A DNA stretch of 64,000 nucleotides from Syngnathus acus (lineage: Eukaryota; Chordata; Actinopteri; Syngnathiformes; Syngnathidae). The notes under the pieces are model-generated. The model saw only the letters and a program-made list of their open reading frames with translations. It was not told the DNA's origin and searched no databases. Within the stretch, counting starts at the first letter, position 1; every line of letters begins with the position of its first letter. The DNA is taken from assembly GCF_901709675.1 (NCBI RefSeq), contig NC_051090.1, positions 9,190,842 to 9,254,841 of the forward strand. The letters run 5' to 3'. Below, piece by piece: positions 61,035-64,000 of the stretch. Both the position numbers and the translations under genes were made by a program.

Positions 61035-61207
61035 TACCGTAATTTTCGGACTATAAGTCGCGGTTTTTTTTCATAGTTTGGGTGGGGGTGCGACTTATAC
61101 TCAGGAGCGATTTATATACATATATATGGTTTTTTTCACTTTTTTGGGCATTTTATGGCTGGTGCGACTTATACTCCGGTGCGACTTATAGTCCGAAAAT
61201 TACGGTA
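61035..61207. mobile_element. MITE, 'ATAAGTCGC' family (copy B3), 173 bp
   Basis: Shortest B copy. Ends CCGTAATTTTCGGACTATAA and TTATAGTCCGAAAATTACGG are a perfect 20-bp inverted repeat, flanked by TA (61035-61036, 61206-61207). Subterminal TGCGACTTATACTC boxes are present on both sides. It lacks the transposase tail and poly(A) segment seen in B1 and B2, so it is the fully stripped form. Only about 250 bp from A3. Confidence 0.93.
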
Positions 61208-62391
61208 GTAATAAGTCAGGTCCATTACCAGGGCCATCAACTTTGATTCATACTTACACTGCCCACTATCAGCACCATAATGAACTAGTATATAACCCTT
61301 TCATAACTTTCCAAGTTGGGCTGTACTGTCACACAAATAGCCCCTATTTTATTTTATTTTTTTTCAAAAGAAGGGTCAAGCTGAAGCTGCATATCTCTTT
61401 GCCTCGAAAGGTACCGTACCACATACTTTATGCGCAAAGAAGAAAGTGAGAAAATGCATGAAGGGACGAGACAATCTGTAAAGGTATGGAAGCCATTAAA
61501 TCCAAATTTTGAGTGGTAAGGCTGACTCATTGATTCAAGGGGTAAGCTCGTCTATAGACGACGGACTGGTGAACAAAGTTAACAAGATCAAAGCTCGAGT
61601 CTGGCAGCCTTGTGCAGCAGTCCTCATTAAATCTCATGGGGACAAAGAAAAAGGCTCCAGAATAAAAGAACCTTGATACTATACTTAGACTAAGGCCAGG
61701 AAGTAGTACAAGATGGAAGCAGTCAACATTGGTCCCGGACTACGAATGACTTGTCACAGAAAGATTTCATAAAATAAAACCAAGTTTTATAAAAGGTCTT
61801 TAATTTTATACATTTTATAATAGTACGGGTGGCGGCATTGTTCAATGACTTAAACTCGAATCCCACTGAGTGGGAAATGTTTGCAGACGTTTGTGAAAGC
61901 AGCGAATGATGATTTTTCGTCAGTGTTTGTTCAAGCTTGCAAATGGTTGACTAAATCAAAACCTATACACAGGACTCATTATTATAAGGAATTTTGTTCA
62001 TTTAAATTTCTTATTCATTTAAATGTCTTACTTATGTGAAATTACATACTTGCAAGAGCCAAATCCATATCCTAAATGTTCATATTAGCATTTTATCTCA
62101 CTTGGTTACCTCCAGGAAATGTGGCGCCCTGGCATCACTTCACACTCCACTCACTCTATTGATTCTGTCCTAATGGATTTAAGTGGAATGTCAACTATCT
62201 TTTTAGCAGAATGTTCCCTGCAGTCTTCATTGATGCCATCCTGCATGTTATTCAACAGAGCTAGCCCTCGTGTGGGTGTTGGTCACTAATATAGTTAATG
62301 AAATTACGTAAGTGGGATATGTAGCCATATACTTGAGATACGCTCATATTTGTTAAAAGTTGAGCAGGGCATGTTGTAGGGCTCTTTTAAA
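61208..62391. other. Unique noncoding DNA
   Basis: No gene or element recognised. Confidence 0.5.
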
Positions 62392-62698
62392 TACCGTGTT
62401 TTCCGCACTATAAGGCACACCAGATTATAATGAATTCAATGAATGGCCCATTTTAAAACTTTGTCCATATATAAGGCGCACTGGATTATAAGGCGCACCT
62501 TCAATAAATGGCCCATTTTAAAACTTTGTCCATATATAAGATATATACATTTGGCCCGCGGTCCGGACTTTGGACACGCCTGCTGAAGTGGCTCAATATT
62601 GGTCCATAGATAAGGCGCATCTGATTATAAAGCGCGCTGTCGGCTTTTGAGAAAATTGGAGGTTTTTAGGTGCGCCTTATAGTGCGGAAAATACGGTA
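62392..62698. mobile_element. MITE, 'ATAAGGCGCACC' family (copy A4), 307 bp, with hAT relic inside
   Basis: Ends CCGTGTTTTCCGCACTATAA and TTATAGTGCGGAAAATACGG with TA borders. The unit GGCCCATTTTAAAACTTTGT followed by CCATATATAAG occurs twice in tandem on the left. A non-family insert, GGCCCGCGGTCCGGACTTTG then GACACGCCTG (62553-62582), matches the end of a teleost hAT element. Nearly the same junction is found in A5. Confidence 0.9.
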
Positions 62699-63608
62699 GT
62701 ACAACATTCACTACTTGTTTTTTCCAAACATTGCTATTTGTGCAGCATCATAAAAGTATTGATCAGTGAATATCTGGATCATTCTGTGGGTGTTTTCCTA
62801 AGCAAGCATCCATTGAATGTGTTTATGTTACTGTTTTACAAAGGCTTTCAACCACAATCAGCAATGTGCCAGCCTTTCAACTAGTTTTTTTTTTTGATAA
62901 TGCAATACTAATAAGGAAATGTTCTACTGAAGCATAAACACCAGTTTAAGCCGTACATCAAATTCCATTTACATCACCTTTGGCTCAAAATGAAATTGGT
63001 GATGCAGTTTTTGTACGTACACACTGTTTGCGGAGGTAACATTCGATGAGAGGGCTTCGGCATATCATTTATTGGCTTCTATTAGGCATAATTAGAGATA
63101 GAGAAGATTTGTTGATGAATGGCCTTTGAGAGGGTCTTTCAATTCAAAATTGTGTTTACTGGCCTAGGGGAAACGAGTCTTTCATCTCGTGCAGATAAGA
63201 GTGTGATTTGTGGGCCACTCGGTGGCCTCGTGTGTATTCTCAGGTTGGATTGTTGCCTTGCTTTCTTCCATCGTCTCACCCGCTGATTAATGCTGATATT
63301 TGCCTAAGCTTCATAGCTCCGATGAAAAAAGACTTGCGATAATGGCTTTTTCGTTCATTTGCGGTGCCTTTCCATCTTTCTTTCTGTGTGTGTGCGTGTG
63401 TTGTGTGTGTGGTTTTTTTTTTTATATGTGTACGTGTGTTGAAAGTTAAGGTACAGTCACGCTCTGTCAACTCCAAGAATTTCTTTTGGGGGGCCCAGAA
63501 CTTGATGCTTACGGCCTTGTTGAGTTAGCATAGCACTAAATTCAGCACACGCCCACAGCGTTCCAAAGACGAAAGAACTGACTTATCTTTCATGATTTTG
63601 CAACTTTA
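62699..63608. other. Complex noncoding DNA, candidate conserved element
   Basis: No coding frame. 63000-63360 is a high-complexity stretch that resembles vertebrate conserved noncoding sequence (see findings). A TG/T-rich patch follows at 63383-63425. Confidence 0.45.
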
Positions 63609-63899
63609 TACCGTATTTTCCACACTACAAGGCACACCGGATTATAAGGCGCACCTTCAATGAATGGCTCATTTTAAAACTTTGTCCATATATAAGGCGC
63701 ACCGGATTATAAGGTGCACCTTCAATGAATGGCCCATTTTAAAACTTTGTCCATATATAAGTCCATATATTTGGACACGCCTGCTGTTGTGGCTCAATAT
63801 TGGTCCATATATAAGGCGCACCGGATTATAAGGCGCACAGTCGGCTTTTGAGAAAATTGGAGGTTTTTAGGTGCGCCTTATAGTGCGGAAAATACGGTA
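63609..63899. mobile_element. MITE, 'ATAAGGCGCACC' family (copy A5), 291 bp
   Basis: Ends CCGTATTTTCCACACTACAA and TTATAGTGCGGAAAATACGG with TA borders (63609-63610, 63898-63899). Two tandem copies of a unit of about 70 bp (CACCTTCAATGAATGGC... CCATATATAAG) form the left half, as in A4. TTTGGACACGCCTGCTG (63772-63788) is the same hAT-derived relic as in A4. No coding. Confidence 0.92.
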
Positions 63900-64000
63900 C
63901 TTGCCATTTGTAGTCATTTAAATTTGGCGAACAAAGACACACTGTCATTTTTCAGGGTGAATTTATTATGTGAAATACTATACATTTGACAGAGGTCACC

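Overview
The window reads as noncoding DNA from a ray-finned fish, probably a percomorph. The evidence is AT-rich sequence, long (GATG)n and (TG)n arrays, and interspersed repeats typical of teleosts: Tc1/mariner-class MITEs whose ends read CCGTATTTTCC...ATAAGGCGCACC, a hAT MITE with 'GGTGTCAAACTC' ends, a tRNA-derived SINE, and 3' ends of teleost LINEs. I found no host protein-coding exon, tRNA or rRNA gene I could defend. The longest open frames are shadows of tandem repeats or of mobile elements. The species cannot be fixed from the sequence alone.

Layout. 1-12.9 kb is repeat-rich. It holds a degenerate LTR relative, AAT-type microsatellites around a teleost repeat, two 5'-truncated copies of one LINE family (3' UTR near 2.5 kb; reverse-transcriptase C-terminus plus 3' UTR at 11.3-12.0 kb), and a MITE (3652-4502) with a complete solo LTR nested in it. 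It also has a composite 1.4-kb MITE-like element with a 118-bp GC-rich array (7124-8554), a broken LINE running into a GGAT array (9.5-10.3 kb) and a hAT MITE (12577-12895). 13-27.7 kb is mostly unique DNA, interrupted by a MITE that keeps the 3' end of a transposase gene (21598-22212) and by a few conserved-noncoding-element-like stretches. 27761-29085 is a complete, very young non-autonomous LTR element: 350-bp LTRs that read as identical, 5-bp target duplication, no gag or pol. 32-33.4 kb has a second GGAT array and a tRNA-derived SINE. 37.7-39.9 kb is a 141-bp tandem array bounded by short inverted repeats and a 3' hairpin, resembling non-autonomous Helentron-type elements. 40-51 kb is largely unique. 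51328-51912 is a mariner-like MITE that kept only the DNA-binding domain of its transposase. 55.7-64 kb holds five further TA-flanked MITEs, an ATAGT array with telomere-like repeats in opposite orientations, and a long TG array.

No genes act together here. The coherent story is transposon ecology: non-autonomous derivatives (MITEs, a TRIM-like LTR element, a Helentron-like array) that depend on autonomous partners elsewhere, with nesting that gives relative ages. The best candidates for something undescribed are the young TRIM-like element with in-frame internal minisatellites, the MITE retaining only a paired-type DNA-binding domain, and the 'ATAAGTCGC' MITE family carrying a transposase tail plus poly(A) signal.
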